64,000 nt of DNA from assembly GCA_964636385.1 (NCBI GenBank), contig CAZWSC010000004.1, forward strand, positions 36,974-100,973, in the 5' to 3' direction. Below are positions 1 through 7,710 of this stretch, piece after piece (position 1 is the first letter of the stretch; each line of letters starts with the position of its first letter). Source of the DNA: CAZWSC01 sp964636385. GTDB lineage: Bacteria > Eisenbacteria > RBG-16-71-46 > CAIMUX01. A program made the position numbers and the translations under genes. The notes beneath the pieces are model-generated. The model was not told where the DNA came from. It saw only the letters and a list, made by a program, of their open reading frames with translations, and made no database searches.

Positions 1-225
1 CCCCTGATGCGGCACGGGGACATGGTCCGCCCCCTCGTCTTGCGAAGAAGGGCAGACCCGTTTCACCAGACGGTCATACCGGCCGTTTGATACATCGGGG
101 TCAGTGCGTTGAGGAAGAATCCCGCAGACGGCCCCGATCGGAGGGCGGGAGTGCCAGACCCGTGCCCAACCCGGCACGTGCGCGCAGCTATGGTGTCGCA
201 GTCAAGGGCGTGCGAGTGACGCGGG
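1..225. other. Window edge, no supported gene
   Basis: This stretch lies downstream of phoU. Short open frames exist on both strands, but none has a ribosome-binding site, a recognisable motif or a convincing start. A 29-codon frame on the plus strand from the window edge ends in a TGA at 88-90 and could be the tail of a convergent gene outside the window; nothing further supports it. Confidence 0.3.
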
Positions 226-903
226 TCAACCCTGAGACGAGGGCCGGACATGCCGGACGATGTCCCCCTCCACCAGGTAGATGACATCTTCGGCAATGTT
301 GGTCGCCTGGTCGGCCACCCTCTCGAGCCGCCGTGAGAGTCCCATCAGGTTGATTGCGCACTGGATACGGTCGGGGTGCGCGCGGATCAGCTCTTCCACA
401 GCAGCGTAGGTGTCGTGGTGCATGCGGTCGACCTCGTCGTCGGCCAGGCGCACCTGCTGGGCCTTGGATGCGCTGTGGGTGACAAGGGCGTCGAGGGAGA
501 TGCGGAGCATATCCTGAACCCGGTCGGCCATCCCCTCGAAGTCGAACGGACACGGAATGGGCGGGTGCTCGTTCAGGAACAGCGCATGCTCGGCGATGTT
601 GTTGGCCAGGTCTCCGACTCGCTCAAGGTCATTGTTGATCTTCAGGACAGCGACTATGAACCGCAGATCGATCGCCACAGGCTGATGCAGAGCAAGAATC
701 TTCAGGCACTCCTCTTCCAGTTCCACCTCGAGACGGTCGATCTCCTCATCCGTATCGATCACCGACCGCGCCAGGGGGGAGTTACGGTCACAGACGGCCC
801 GGGCGGACTGACGCAGGCTTTCCTCGACGCGGCCTCCCAGGAACAGGATCTGCTGCTTCAGCCTGTCGATCTCGCGGGCGAGGATGGTGTTCCTTGGCGA
901 CAT
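226..903 (-). CDS. phoU: PhoU phosphate-signalling regulator
   Basis: PhoU is a cytoplasmic helical-bundle protein that links the Pst transporter to the PhoR kinase and keeps the Pho response off when phosphate is plentiful. The 225-residue product has the two tandem three-helix PhoU repeats. Each repeat carries an acidic metal-binding stretch, seen as DTDEEIDRLE in the first half and DDEVDRMHHD in the second. A longer open frame extends upstream to 972, but homology begins at MSPRNTILAREIDRLK, so the start is placed at 903. It is the last gene of pstSCAB-phoU, 76 bp after pstB, which is the usual order. Length and motifs are normal for the family. Confidence 0.95.
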   Translation of the reverse strand: MSPRNTILAREIDRLKQQILFLGGRVEESLRQSARAVCDRNSPLARSVIDTDEEIDRLEVELEEECLKILALHQPVAIDLRFIVAVLKINNDLERVGDLANNIAEHALFLNEHPPIPCPFDFEGMADRVQDMLRISLDALVTHSASKAQQVRLADDEVDRMHHDTYAAVEELIRAHPDRIQCAINLMGLSRRLERVADQATNIAEDVIYLVEGDIVRHVRPSSQG

Positions 904-979
904 GTACTTGCTCCTTGGCCGGTCTGGCCTGGTTGGCGGCTTATGCCGTTTCGCGACGAAGGCAGGTGACAAGAACGGG

Positions 980-1804
980 CTAACCGAAACGGCCGGTTAT
1001 GTAGTCCTCGGTCCGCTTGTCCCTGGGATTTGTGAAGAGCTCCGATGTGGGCGCGTACTCCACCAGAATCCCCGCCCGGTCCGGCTCCATCATCAGGAAT
1101 GCCGCCATGTCCGAGACCCGGGCGGCCTGCTGCATGTTGTGGGTGACGATGACTATGGTGTAGTCCTCGATCAGCTCCCGCATCAGGTTCTCGATCTTGA
1201 GGGTGGCGACGGGGTCGAGCGCGCTGCACGGCTCGTCCATCAGGATCACATCAGGCTCGACGGCCAGGGTGCGGGCGAGGCAGAGCCGCTGCTGCTGCCC
1301 GCCGGACAGCGAGAGCCCCGACTGCTGCAGCTTGTCCTTCACCTCGTCCCACAGCGCAGCCTGACGCAGGCTCTTCTCCACGATGGCTGCAAGCCTGGAC
1401 CGCTGGCGCACACCGCGGCGGCGGGGTCCGTAGGCCGCGTTCTCGAAGATCGTCATCGGGAAGGGATTCGGCTTCTGGAACATCATCCCGATGCGGCTGC
1501 GGACCTCGACGACATCTATCGACGGGTCGCATATGTTGACACCGTCCAGCATGCACGAGCCCTCGACCCGGAACCCTTCGATAAGGTCGTTCATCCGGTT
1601 GAAGAGACGCAGGAAGGTCGACTTGCCGCAACCCGATGGCCCTATGAAGGAGGTGACCGCATTGCACGGAATATCCAGGCTGATGTCCCGTAGCGCCTGA
1701 AAGTCCCCATAGTAGGCGTTGACGTTGCGCGCGCTCAACTTGTCGGCGCAATCACCCGCCTTGAATGTGCGTTCCTCGATGACGGGCTTCTCAAGAACCG
1801 GCAT
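980..1804 (-). CDS. pstB: Phosphate ABC transporter ATPase PstB
   Basis: PstB is the ATPase that powers high-affinity phosphate import through PstC and PstA. The 274-residue protein shows Walker A GPSGCGKST, the Q-loop stretch MMFQKPNPFPM typical of PstB, the ABC signature LSGGQQQR, Walker B VILMDEP and the switch histidine in IVTHNMQQA. An open frame continues upstream over pstA, but the family start is MPVLEKPVIEERTFKAGD. That ATG at 1804 sits 2 bp after the pstA stop, so translation is probably coupled. The length matches PstB elsewhere (about 250-275 residues). Confidence 0.97.
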   Translation of the reverse strand: MPVLEKPVIEERTFKAGDCADKLSARNVNAYYGDFQALRDISLDIPCNAVTSFIGPSGCGKSTFLRLFNRMNDLIEGFRVEGSCMLDGVNICDPSIDVVEVRSRIGMMFQKPNPFPMTIFENAAYGPRRRGVRQRSRLAAIVEKSLRQAALWDEVKDKLQQSGLSLSGGQQQRLCLARTLAVEPDVILMDEPCSALDPVATLKIENLMRELIEDYTIVIVTHNMQQAARVSDMAAFLMMEPDRAGILVEYAPTSELFTNPRDKRTEDYITGRFG

Positions 1805-1806
1805 TG

Positions 1807-2676
1807 CTAGTTCCTCCGGCGCGCCTTGATCCTGATCACTATGGCGGCCAGGTTGAAGGTCAGTACCACCCCCAGCAGCACGAGGGCGGTTCCCCATATC
1901 GTGGACTTGGGTACGCCAGGCACGTGCACCGTAACCGTGTAGAGGTGATACGAGAGGGCCATGAACTGGTCGAGCGGCGAAGTGGGCAGGGAAGGCAGGA
2001 AGAAGGCCGCACCCACGGCCAGGATCGGCGCCGTCTCGCCCGCAGCCCTGCTCATCGCCAGCACCGTGCCGGTCAGGATCCCGGATAGCGCCCCCGGTAT
2101 CGACACGTGCCGCACCGTCTGCCACTTCGAGGAGCCGAGGGCGAGGCTCGCCTCGCGGTGCTCCCTGGGAACCGTGAGCAGCGCCTCCCGGGCTGCCGTG
2201 ATCACGACCGCCAGGGCCTGGCATGCCAGGGTGAGGCTTGCCGCTATCAGCGACAGCCCCATGTTGGCCGCCATCACGAAGAGCCCCAGGCCGAAAAGGC
2301 CGTACACGATGCTGGGGACCCCCGCGAGATTGACGATCGCCAGGTTGATGATCCTGGTCAGCCTGTTCTGGCGTGCATACTCGGTCAGGTAGACCGCTGC
2401 AAGCGTCCCGACAGGCAGGGAGAACAGCACGGTCCCGATCATCAGGTAGAACGTTCCGACGATCGCGGGAAAGATGCCGCCCTCACGGCCGGCCATGCTG
2501 GGCGCCTGGCTCAGGAAGTCCCAGGAGATCGCCGGAGCGCCCCGGATGATGATGAAGCCGAACACCAGCAGCACCGGAAGAACAACCACCCCGGCGCAGA
2601 TGCCCAGCATCATGAATGCAAGGCGTTCCGCGGCCCGCCGTCTGGCCGGGCCCTGGTCCTGCGCGTTTGTCAGCAT
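1807..2676 (-). CDS. pstA: Phosphate ABC transporter permease PstA
   Basis: PstA is one of the two inner-membrane channel subunits of the phosphate importer. The 289-residue protein has about six membrane segments. It carries the binding-protein-dependent permease signature around residues 160-200 (EHREASLALGSSKWQTV, then the GALSGI loop that contacts PstB). The start codon directly follows the pstC stop and the stop is 2 bp before pstB, so the operon is packed with no intergenic space. The AGETAPIL stretch after the EAA loop is characteristic of PstA. Confidence 0.96.
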   Translation of the reverse strand: MLTNAQDQGPARRRAAERLAFMMLGICAGVVVLPVLLVFGFIIIRGAPAISWDFLSQAPSMAGREGGIFPAIVGTFYLMIGTVLFSLPVGTLAAVYLTEYARQNRLTRIINLAIVNLAGVPSIVYGLFGLGLFVMAANMGLSLIAASLTLACQALAVVITAAREALLTVPREHREASLALGSSKWQTVRHVSIPGALSGILTGTVLAMSRAAGETAPILAVGAAFFLPSLPTSPLDQFMALSYHLYTVTVHVPGVPKSTIWGTALVLLGVVLTFNLAAIVIRIKARRRN

Positions 2677-3612
2677 CTAGGAGAACTTCCTCTTCTGCCG
2701 CCTCATCACGGAGTCGGCAACCATGTTCACGAAGAAGGTGATCGTGAAGAGCACAAGGCCGATGGCGAAGAGAGCGCGGTACTGGTCTCCTCCCAGGGTT
2801 GCGTTGCTGATCTCGGCGGCGATTGTCGCGGTCATCGGCCGCATTGGCTCGAAGGGAGAAAGGCTGAGGGCCATGGAGCCGCCGGCCACCATCAGCACCG
2901 TCATCGTCTCGCCGATTGCCATCGCGACTCCCAGCATGAGTGCAGCCGTGATCCCGGAGAGGGCGGCCGGAACGCAGACGTAGCGGATCGTCTGCCACTT
3001 GTTGCTTCCCAGCGCGTAGGAGGCCTCCCGGTACTCCTGCGGCACCGCAGTGAGCGCATCCTCGGCGATGCTGATGACGATCGGAACCTTCATGAAGGCC
3101 AGCATCACCCCCGCTGTCATGGCGCAAAGCCCCGTGTCGAGGTCGAACATCCTCTGGATGACCGGCGACAGGAGCATCAGGCCGATCACGCCCATCACGA
3201 CCGAAGGGACTCCGGAGAGGAGCTCGATGAGCGGCTTCACGACCTCGCGGACCTTTGACGAAGCGATCTCGGCAAGATAGATCGCGCACCCCACGCCGAT
3301 CGGCAGGGCGATGATGGTGGCCACTCCGGTCACCACGAATGTGGCCACGAAGAAGGAGAAGATGTTGAACACCGGTGGATCGGATATCGGATACCACTTC
3401 GTTCCGAAGAGGAACTCCCAGGGTTGAAACAGGGCAGGTGTCCCCTCCCTCGCAAGAAGGACGAAGACCCCGGCGAGCACGATGACGGCCACAACGCCGT
3501 TGAGCATAATGAAGAGCTCAATTGCGCGCTCGTGAAGACGTCTTCCGAGTCTGGTGGTCAAAGCGGCCCTGGTGGCCGGCTCAGGCCTCTCTGTGCTGCA
3601 TCCCTTGCTCAT
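2677..3612 (-). CDS. pstC: Phosphate ABC transporter permease PstC
   Basis: PstC pairs with PstA to form the phosphate channel. The 311-residue product has an N-terminal membrane segment (IELFIMLNGVVAVIVLAGVFVLL), then the PstC periplasmic stretch with WEFLFGTKWYP, then the permease core with EYREASYALGSNKWQT and AIGETMTVLMVAGG. The frame is open to 3750, but the upstream part has no family similarity, so the ATG at 3612 (MSKGCSTERPEP) is chosen. Its ribosome-binding site is weak. The gap to pstS is 37 bp and the 3' end abuts pstA. Confidence 0.95.
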   Translation of the reverse strand: MSKGCSTERPEPATRAALTTRLGRRLHERAIELFIMLNGVVAVIVLAGVFVLLAREGTPALFQPWEFLFGTKWYPISDPPVFNIFSFFVATFVVTGVATIIALPIGVGCAIYLAEIASSKVREVVKPLIELLSGVPSVVMGVIGLMLLSPVIQRMFDLDTGLCAMTAGVMLAFMKVPIVISIAEDALTAVPQEYREASYALGSNKWQTIRYVCVPAALSGITAALMLGVAMAIGETMTVLMVAGGSMALSLSPFEPMRPMTATIAAEISNATLGGDQYRALFAIGLVLFTITFFVNMVADSVMRRQKRKFS

Positions 3613-3649
3613 CACACCCAACCCTGGTGAGTTCAATGGTTCTGATCCG

Positions 3650-4513
3650 TTACGGAAGCGGAACGAAGCCGAGCTTCTGCACCAGCTCCGCACCTGCCGG
3701 AGTAAGGCCGAAATCGATGAAGGCCCTGGCCAGCCCCGTCGGCTCGCCAACTGTGTAGTAGAACAGGGGACGGGCCAGCGGATATGTCTTGTCGTTGACC
3801 GTCGCTATGCTCGGCAACACGGCAGGAGAATCGGCATCCTGCTTCACACCGATCACCTTGACGTCGTCTGTAACATAGCCGAGGCCCGCGTAGAAGACGG
3901 CGCGTTCGTTCCTGGCAACCTCGTTTACGCCTGTCGATGTGGAGGGTTGGAACATGACATTCGGACCGAACTCTGCTTTGTTCAGCACGAACTCCTTGAA
4001 GAAGGCGTGTGTGCCCGAGGCCGTGTCGCGTGACACAACGACGATCCTCTGGTCCTTTCCTCCGACATCCTTCCAGTTCGTGATCGTACCGAGATAGATC
4101 CCGGCCAGCTGCTCCATGGTGAGGTGGTTGACCGGGTTTTTCTTGTTCACGATCATGGCCAGGCCGTCCCAGGCGACTATCGTCTCGACCGGCTCGTTTC
4201 CGTTGGCCTTCGCCTTCTCGATCTCCTGGGGCCTGATCGCTCTTGAGGACTGGCCAACGTCGGTTGTGTTGTCGATGATGGCAGCGATGCCGGGGCCGGA
4301 GCCGGGACCGCTGATCGAGACACTGGTGTTCGGATGCAGCTTCATGAACGCTTCGGCCCAGGCGGTGCTGACCGGCGTCACGGTGTTCGAGCCGAGAATC
4401 TTCAGAGAACCGGAAAGGGTGGACTCCCCAGCCTGAGCATGCGCCATGTCGGCGGTGCCGGCGGCTGTCAGAAGAGCCAACCCCAGCAGAACTGACAACG
4501 AGATCCTGATCAT
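3650..4513 (-). CDS. pstS: Periplasmic phosphate-binding protein PstS
   Basis: PstS captures phosphate in the periplasm and delivers it to PstC/PstA. The 287-residue precursor starts with a clear signal peptide (MIRISLSVLLGLALLTAAG, probable cleavage after AHAQA). The binding-site loops are visible: GSNTVTP near residue 40, SGPGSGPGIAAI, GQSSRAI and SRDTASGTHAFF. The start at 4513 is fixed by a strong GAAAGGAG ribosome-binding site; the frame upstream of it is not signal-like. It is the first gene of the pst operon. A Pho-box-like promoter lies about 105-150 bp upstream (4617-4660). Confidence 0.96.
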   Translation of the reverse strand: MIRISLSVLLGLALLTAAGTADMAHAQAGESTLSGSLKILGSNTVTPVSTAWAEAFMKLHPNTSVSISGPGSGPGIAAIIDNTTDVGQSSRAIRPQEIEKAKANGNEPVETIVAWDGLAMIVNKKNPVNHLTMEQLAGIYLGTITNWKDVGGKDQRIVVVSRDTASGTHAFFKEFVLNKAEFGPNVMFQPSTSTGVNEVARNERAVFYAGLGYVTDDVKVIGVKQDADSPAVLPSIATVNDKTYPLARPLFYYTVGEPTGLARAFIDFGLTPAGAELVQKLGFVPLP

Positions 4514-4616
4514 CTTCTTCTCCTTTCGAGTGACGATTCCGAACTCAACGAGCTTCGCGGAACCTTTGGCCGAGAGCCCCGGCATCTCTATCTCTCCTCC
4601 CGCTCCGTCCCGATGC

Positions 4617-4660
4617 ATTCTGGAGAACCCGTGTTACAGTCCGGTGACACGGGGGTTACG
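4617..4660 (-). promoter_or_regulatory. Pho-box-like promoter of pstS
   Basis: Read on the minus strand there are three half-sites GTAAC, GTCAC and GTAAC at plus positions 4655-4659, 4644-4648 and 4633-4637, exactly 11 bp apart. PhoB boxes are known as 7-bp CTGTCAT-type direct repeats with 11-bp periodicity. Ten bases after the last half-site is CAGAAT (4617-4622), a plausible -10. The same half-site, 10-bp, -10 geometry recurs at phoB. Confidence 0.7.
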
Positions 4661-4769
4661 TTAGTGGCAAACGCCCTTTCGCCCGGGTTTCGTGATGGCG
4701 GATGGCGGGCCGGGGCGGCCGGGGCCAGGCTCCGCCGGTATGCGGCGAAGCCTGGCTGGGGGCCCGGCG

Positions 4770-4903
4770 CTAGTAGTTCAACTGCATGCGGAGCAGGACC
4801 CCGCTCTCGCTCTTTTCGCCCTGGATCTCGCTGTCGAATGAGGGTCCTGTGCAAGCATAACCAGAACCCCCACGCACAGGATCAAACCCATCCTTCGCAT
4901 CAT
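4770..4903 (-). pseudogene. Probable porin remnant (signal peptide and last strand, out of frame)
   Basis: A good ribosome-binding site (AGAAGGAGAGAAG) precedes ATG 4903. It opens a short reading frame with a signal-peptide-like start, MMRRMGLILCVGVLVMLAQ, which then reads nonsense and stops after 42 codons. In another frame, ending at the TAG at 4770-4772, the same DNA reads IQGEKSESGVLLRMQLNY followed by stop. This alternates like a terminal outer-membrane beta-strand and ends in an aromatic residue. The simplest reading is a porin gene (by context a phosphate-selective OprO/OprP type) that lost its middle by an internal deletion with a frameshift. The porin assignment is inference from the strand pattern and the Pho context. 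Confidence 0.42.
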
Positions 4904-4919
4904 GTCTTCTCTCCTTCTG

Positions 4920-5032
4920 GTTTCAGACCAGTTACAGAACCGCTTCCAGATGCAGCCTCCGGGATGGCTGCCATCTGCACAACGGTTACGCTCTAGTGAC
5001 AGGAGGTGACGGCTGCGTTACGGGCAAGTCAC
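4920..5032 (-). promoter_or_regulatory. Array of Pho-box-like half-sites upstream of the porin remnant
   Basis: Minus-strand GTNAC half-sites lie at plus positions 5028, 5017, 5006, 4996 and 4985, a regular spacing of 11, 11, 10 and 11 bp. Another pair, GTAAC and GAAAC, lies at 4931 and 4920, also 11 bp apart. This is a denser array than the one at pstS and sits between the phoR stop and the porin remnant, the expected place for a PhoB-controlled outer-membrane porin promoter. No good -10 follows the 4985 half-site at the spacing used by the other two promoters. Confidence 0.55.
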
Positions 5033-5054
5033 GGAACTGCGAAATGGGGAGGCG

Positions 5055-6803
5055 TCAGGCCTCCGGCAGCTCCACCCAGAATAGCGACCCGCGATCCGGT
5101 GCGGGTACCATTCCGACCTCTCCTCCCATGGCTGTGACCAGGTGCTTGACGATCGCCAGTCCGAGTCCTGTTCCACCCAGCTCCCTGGATCGCCCCGGAT
5201 CGACGCGGTAGAAGCGCTCGAACAGGCGGTCCCTGTGGGCGGGCCTGATCCCGGGACCGTCGTCCCGGACTTCGATCCGCAGCCACCCGTTCCTTCGGCG
5301 TGCGCTGAGGTAGACATGTCCGCCTTCCGGCGTGTACTTGATGGCGTTGTCGACCAGGTTGGAGAGAACCTGGTCCAAGGCCCTCGGATCCGCCAGGGCG
5401 TGAAGATCCTCGGGCGCCTCGACGTTCAAGGTGATCGACTTCTCCGCAGCAAGGGCCGCCGCCGCTTCCCGCGCGTGGATGAGGGAGTTTGCCAGGGCCA
5501 CAGGACCCATATCCAGCTCCAGCGCCCCGGACTCGATGCGCGAGATGTCCAGCAGATCGGACACGAGGCCGGACAACCGCTCCGCCGCAGAGACCATCGA
5601 GTCGAGGAAGCGCCCGGCCGCTTCGGAATCCTCCATGGCGCCCCCCGCCAGGGTCTCGGCATTCGCGCGGATCAGGCTGACCGGGGTTCGCAGCTCGTGT
5701 GACACGTTGGCTATGAAATCACGGCGTATCGTCTCCAGCCTGCGCAGTTCCGTCACGTCGAGCAGGACCAGCACCGTCTCGCCCGATTGCCTGCGGCCGG
5801 CCCTTGCCAGCACTCGCGGCGATTCCCGTGTCGGCAGATCCAGCTCGGTGGAGGCCTCGGCCCCCGGTTTGAGGTCTGCGGTAAGCTCGTGGAGCTCCGG
5901 CACGCGGATCGTCTCCAGAAGGGTCCTGCCCAGAGGCTCCACGTCGAGGTCGAGCAGCCTCATCCCCGCCGCGTTTACCAGGGTGATCCTGCCATCCAGA
6001 TCCAGCGCGATCACAGCCTCTCTCATCCCGTCCAGCACACCCTGGAAGCGATCCCTCTCGGCCGCAAGGGCTACGACATGCTCCGCCAGCTGCTGCGAAA
6101 GCCTGTAGACCGACCTGGCTATGCCGCCGAACTCGTCGCGGCGGGCCTGCGGATACTGGCCCTTTCCATCCCCCTCGGAAAGCTGCTTCGTGTACCCGAC
6201 CAGTCCCTCGAGGGCGAGGGAGAACCGTCGCGCACTGAACCAGGCGATGCCCACGGCAAAGGCCAGCCCCAGGAGCCCTGCGACAGCAAGGGTCCAGTGA
6301 AGCCCCCTGAGTTCATCCTCGATGCTCGCCAGCGAGCGTGCCACGCGGATGACGCCGCGGCCGTCCGGCCGCTCGAAAGGCACCGCCAGGTAGAGCATGT
6401 CGCTGCGCATCGTCATGGAGTGACGCGTGGAGACTCCGGTCTCCCCTGACAGCGCAGCGCGCACTTCAGGGCGCTGCCCGCGCCCCTCGGTCTTTTCCAC
6501 CTCGGGCGGCGTGAGCCTGGAATCGCCGAGCACACGGCCGTCCGCGAGGATCAGGGTCACCCGCGCGCCAGTGGCCGCCCCAAGGGCATTGGCCAGGGAG
6601 TCGGCAGCGCCTCCGTAGGGGATGGAGTCAAGCGACTCCATCGTCAGGCGTGCGGCGGCGGCGTACGAGGTCAGCTCATCACGGATGCGGCTCGTGTGCC
6701 GGTCGCGGAGTGCGTTCGAGAGGAATGCGCCGGCTGCGAGTATCACAGTGAGGACGAGTGCCAGGGATGTTACAAAGAGCCTGCCACGGAAGCCGATTCT
6801 CAT
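5055..6803 (-). CDS. phoR: Phosphate-regulon sensor kinase PhoR
   Basis: PhoR is the membrane histidine kinase that phosphorylates PhoB under phosphate limitation. The 582-residue protein has a membrane segment at about 8-30, an extracytoplasmic sensor of about 135 residues, a second membrane segment at about 168-190, a HAMP-like linker and a PAS domain (about 250-355). It ends with the kinase core: H-box NVSHELRTP with His369, N-box NLVDNAIKY (about 482-490), G1 DDGPGI and G2 GGTGLGLAI. The larger sensor loop resembles the Gram-positive and FCB PhoR form rather than the short E. coli one. The start ATG overlaps the phoB TGA by 4 bp; a long open frame reaching 7514 is a frame shadow of phoB. 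Confidence 0.93.
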   Translation of the reverse strand: MRIGFRGRLFVTSLALVLTVILAAGAFLSNALRDRHTSRIRDELTSYAAAARLTMESLDSIPYGGAADSLANALGAATGARVTLILADGRVLGDSRLTPPEVEKTEGRGQRPEVRAALSGETGVSTRHSMTMRSDMLYLAVPFERPDGRGVIRVARSLASIEDELRGLHWTLAVAGLLGLAFAVGIAWFSARRFSLALEGLVGYTKQLSEGDGKGQYPQARRDEFGGIARSVYRLSQQLAEHVVALAAERDRFQGVLDGMREAVIALDLDGRITLVNAAGMRLLDLDVEPLGRTLLETIRVPELHELTADLKPGAEASTELDLPTRESPRVLARAGRRQSGETVLVLLDVTELRRLETIRRDFIANVSHELRTPVSLIRANAETLAGGAMEDSEAAGRFLDSMVSAAERLSGLVSDLLDISRIESGALELDMGPVALANSLIHAREAAAALAAEKSITLNVEAPEDLHALADPRALDQVLSNLVDNAIKYTPEGGHVYLSARRRNGWLRIEVRDDGPGIRPAHRDRLFERFYRVDPGRSRELGGTGLGLAIVKHLVTAMGGEVGMVPAPDRGSLFWVELPEA

Positions 6804-7507
6804 TGAGCCTCCACATCCGGAGCGGACCTGAATCGGTAGCCGACTCCCCGCACGGTTTCGATGTATGCGCCGGCTGCGCCTATCTTCTCGCGCAGACGCT
6901 TGACGTGTGTGTCCACGGTGCGTGTTGTCACATCGGCGTGGATGTCCCATACATCCGCAAGCAGGTTGTCGCGGGTCTGTACACGCCCCTTGCGCTGGAC
7001 AAGCGTGACAAGAAGCCTGAACTCCAGGGCTGTGAGCGATATCTCCTCGTCGTCGACCCACACCCGGTGTCCGGGCAGGTCGATCCCCAGGCGCCCGAAG
7101 TCGAGGCGCGCTTCCGCCGCCTTTCCGGGCGGCACACTCCTGCGGATGATCGCCTTTATCCGGAGCATCAGTTCGCGCAGGCTGAACGGCTTGACCATGT
7201 AGTCGTCCGCGCCAACCTCGAAGCCGACAACCCGGTCGATCTCCTCTCCCCTGGCTGTGAGCATGAGCACGGGGATCCCGGAGTCCCGCCCGGAGGAACG
7301 CAGTCTGCGGCAGATCTCCGTGCCTGGTATGTCCGGCAGCATGAGGTCGAGCAACACGAGGTCGGGCTTCGGGTCCCGCGCGATCTCGGCGAGACCCCTT
7401 CGGCCGGTGGATGCCGTTCTTACCGCGTATCCCTCGCGCTCCAGGTTGTAGCGCAGTATGTCCAGCAGATCGGCTTCGTCTTCGACGACAACAATTGTGA
7501 TGCTCAT
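6800..7507 (-). CDS. phoB: Phosphate-regulon response regulator PhoB
   Basis: PhoB is the OmpR-type transcription factor of the phosphate regulon. The 235-residue protein has a receiver domain with the acidic pair in VVEDEAD, phospho-acceptor Asp54 in LVLLDLMLP, Thr84 and Lys106 (VKPFS). A winged-helix output domain follows, with the recognition-helix pattern TRTVDTHVKRLREKI and the closing wing VRGVGYRF. The frame continues upstream to 7573, but MSITIVVVEDEAD is the natural start. There is no clear ribosome-binding site and the probable transcription start is only a few bases upstream, so the mRNA may be nearly leaderless. It is co-translated with phoR. Confidence 0.95.
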   Translation of the reverse strand: MSITIVVVEDEADLLDILRYNLEREGYAVRTASTGRRGLAEIARDPKPDLVLLDLMLPDIPGTEICRRLRSSGRDSGIPVLMLTARGEEIDRVVGFEVGADDYMVKPFSLRELMLRIKAIIRRSVPPGKAAEARLDFGRLGIDLPGHRVWVDDEEISLTALEFRLLVTLVQRKGRVQTRDNLLADVWDIHADVTTRTVDTHVKRLREKIGAAGAYIETVRGVGYRFRSAPDVEAQ

Positions 7508-7517
7508 ATCGCAACCC

Positions 7518-7560
7518 ACGATAACCCTGTCATGTGACAGACCTGCAACACGGCGGTGAA
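7518..7560 (-). promoter_or_regulatory. Pho-box-like promoter of phoBR
   Basis: On the minus strand half-sites TTCAC (7556-7560), GTTGC (7545-7549) and GTCAC (7534-7538) are spaced by 11 bp. Exactly 10 bp after the last is TATCGT (7518-7523) as a -10. This is the same geometry as at pstS and suggests autoregulation by PhoB. The half-sites are less uniform than at pstS. Confidence 0.5.
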
Positions 7561-7664
7561 CGGTTCGCAGCAATCACGGCGCATTATCACCGACCCGCCG
7601 CCCCCTTGCTAGTCCGGGCCAGGGGCTGGGTGCGTCCCTGATGAGACCCAGGGGCCGGGTGTGG

Positions 7665-7670
7665 TACAAT
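7665..7670 (+). promoter_or_regulatory. Extended -10 of the subtilase gene
   Basis: GTGGTACAATC contains TACAAT 40 bp before the start codon. The same GGTACAATC word precedes the WYL gene at 45311, and GTGGTAAAATC precedes the carboxypeptidase gene at 58447, so this may be the housekeeping -10 of this organism. No strong -35 is seen here. Confidence 0.45.
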
Positions 7671-7710
7671 CTGGATTCCGAGGCTCACATTCGACACCGG
7701 AGGATCCACC

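Noticed and set aside
87..284. A 65-codon frame at the left edge.
   Set aside because: No site, no motif, overlaps the end of phoU; could not be supported.
5055..7514. An 819-codon open frame covering phoR and antisense-frame phoB.
   Set aside because: Only the part from 6803 down has PhoR similarity; the upstream part is an out-of-frame reading of phoB, whose own frame has clear receiver and winged-helix motifs.
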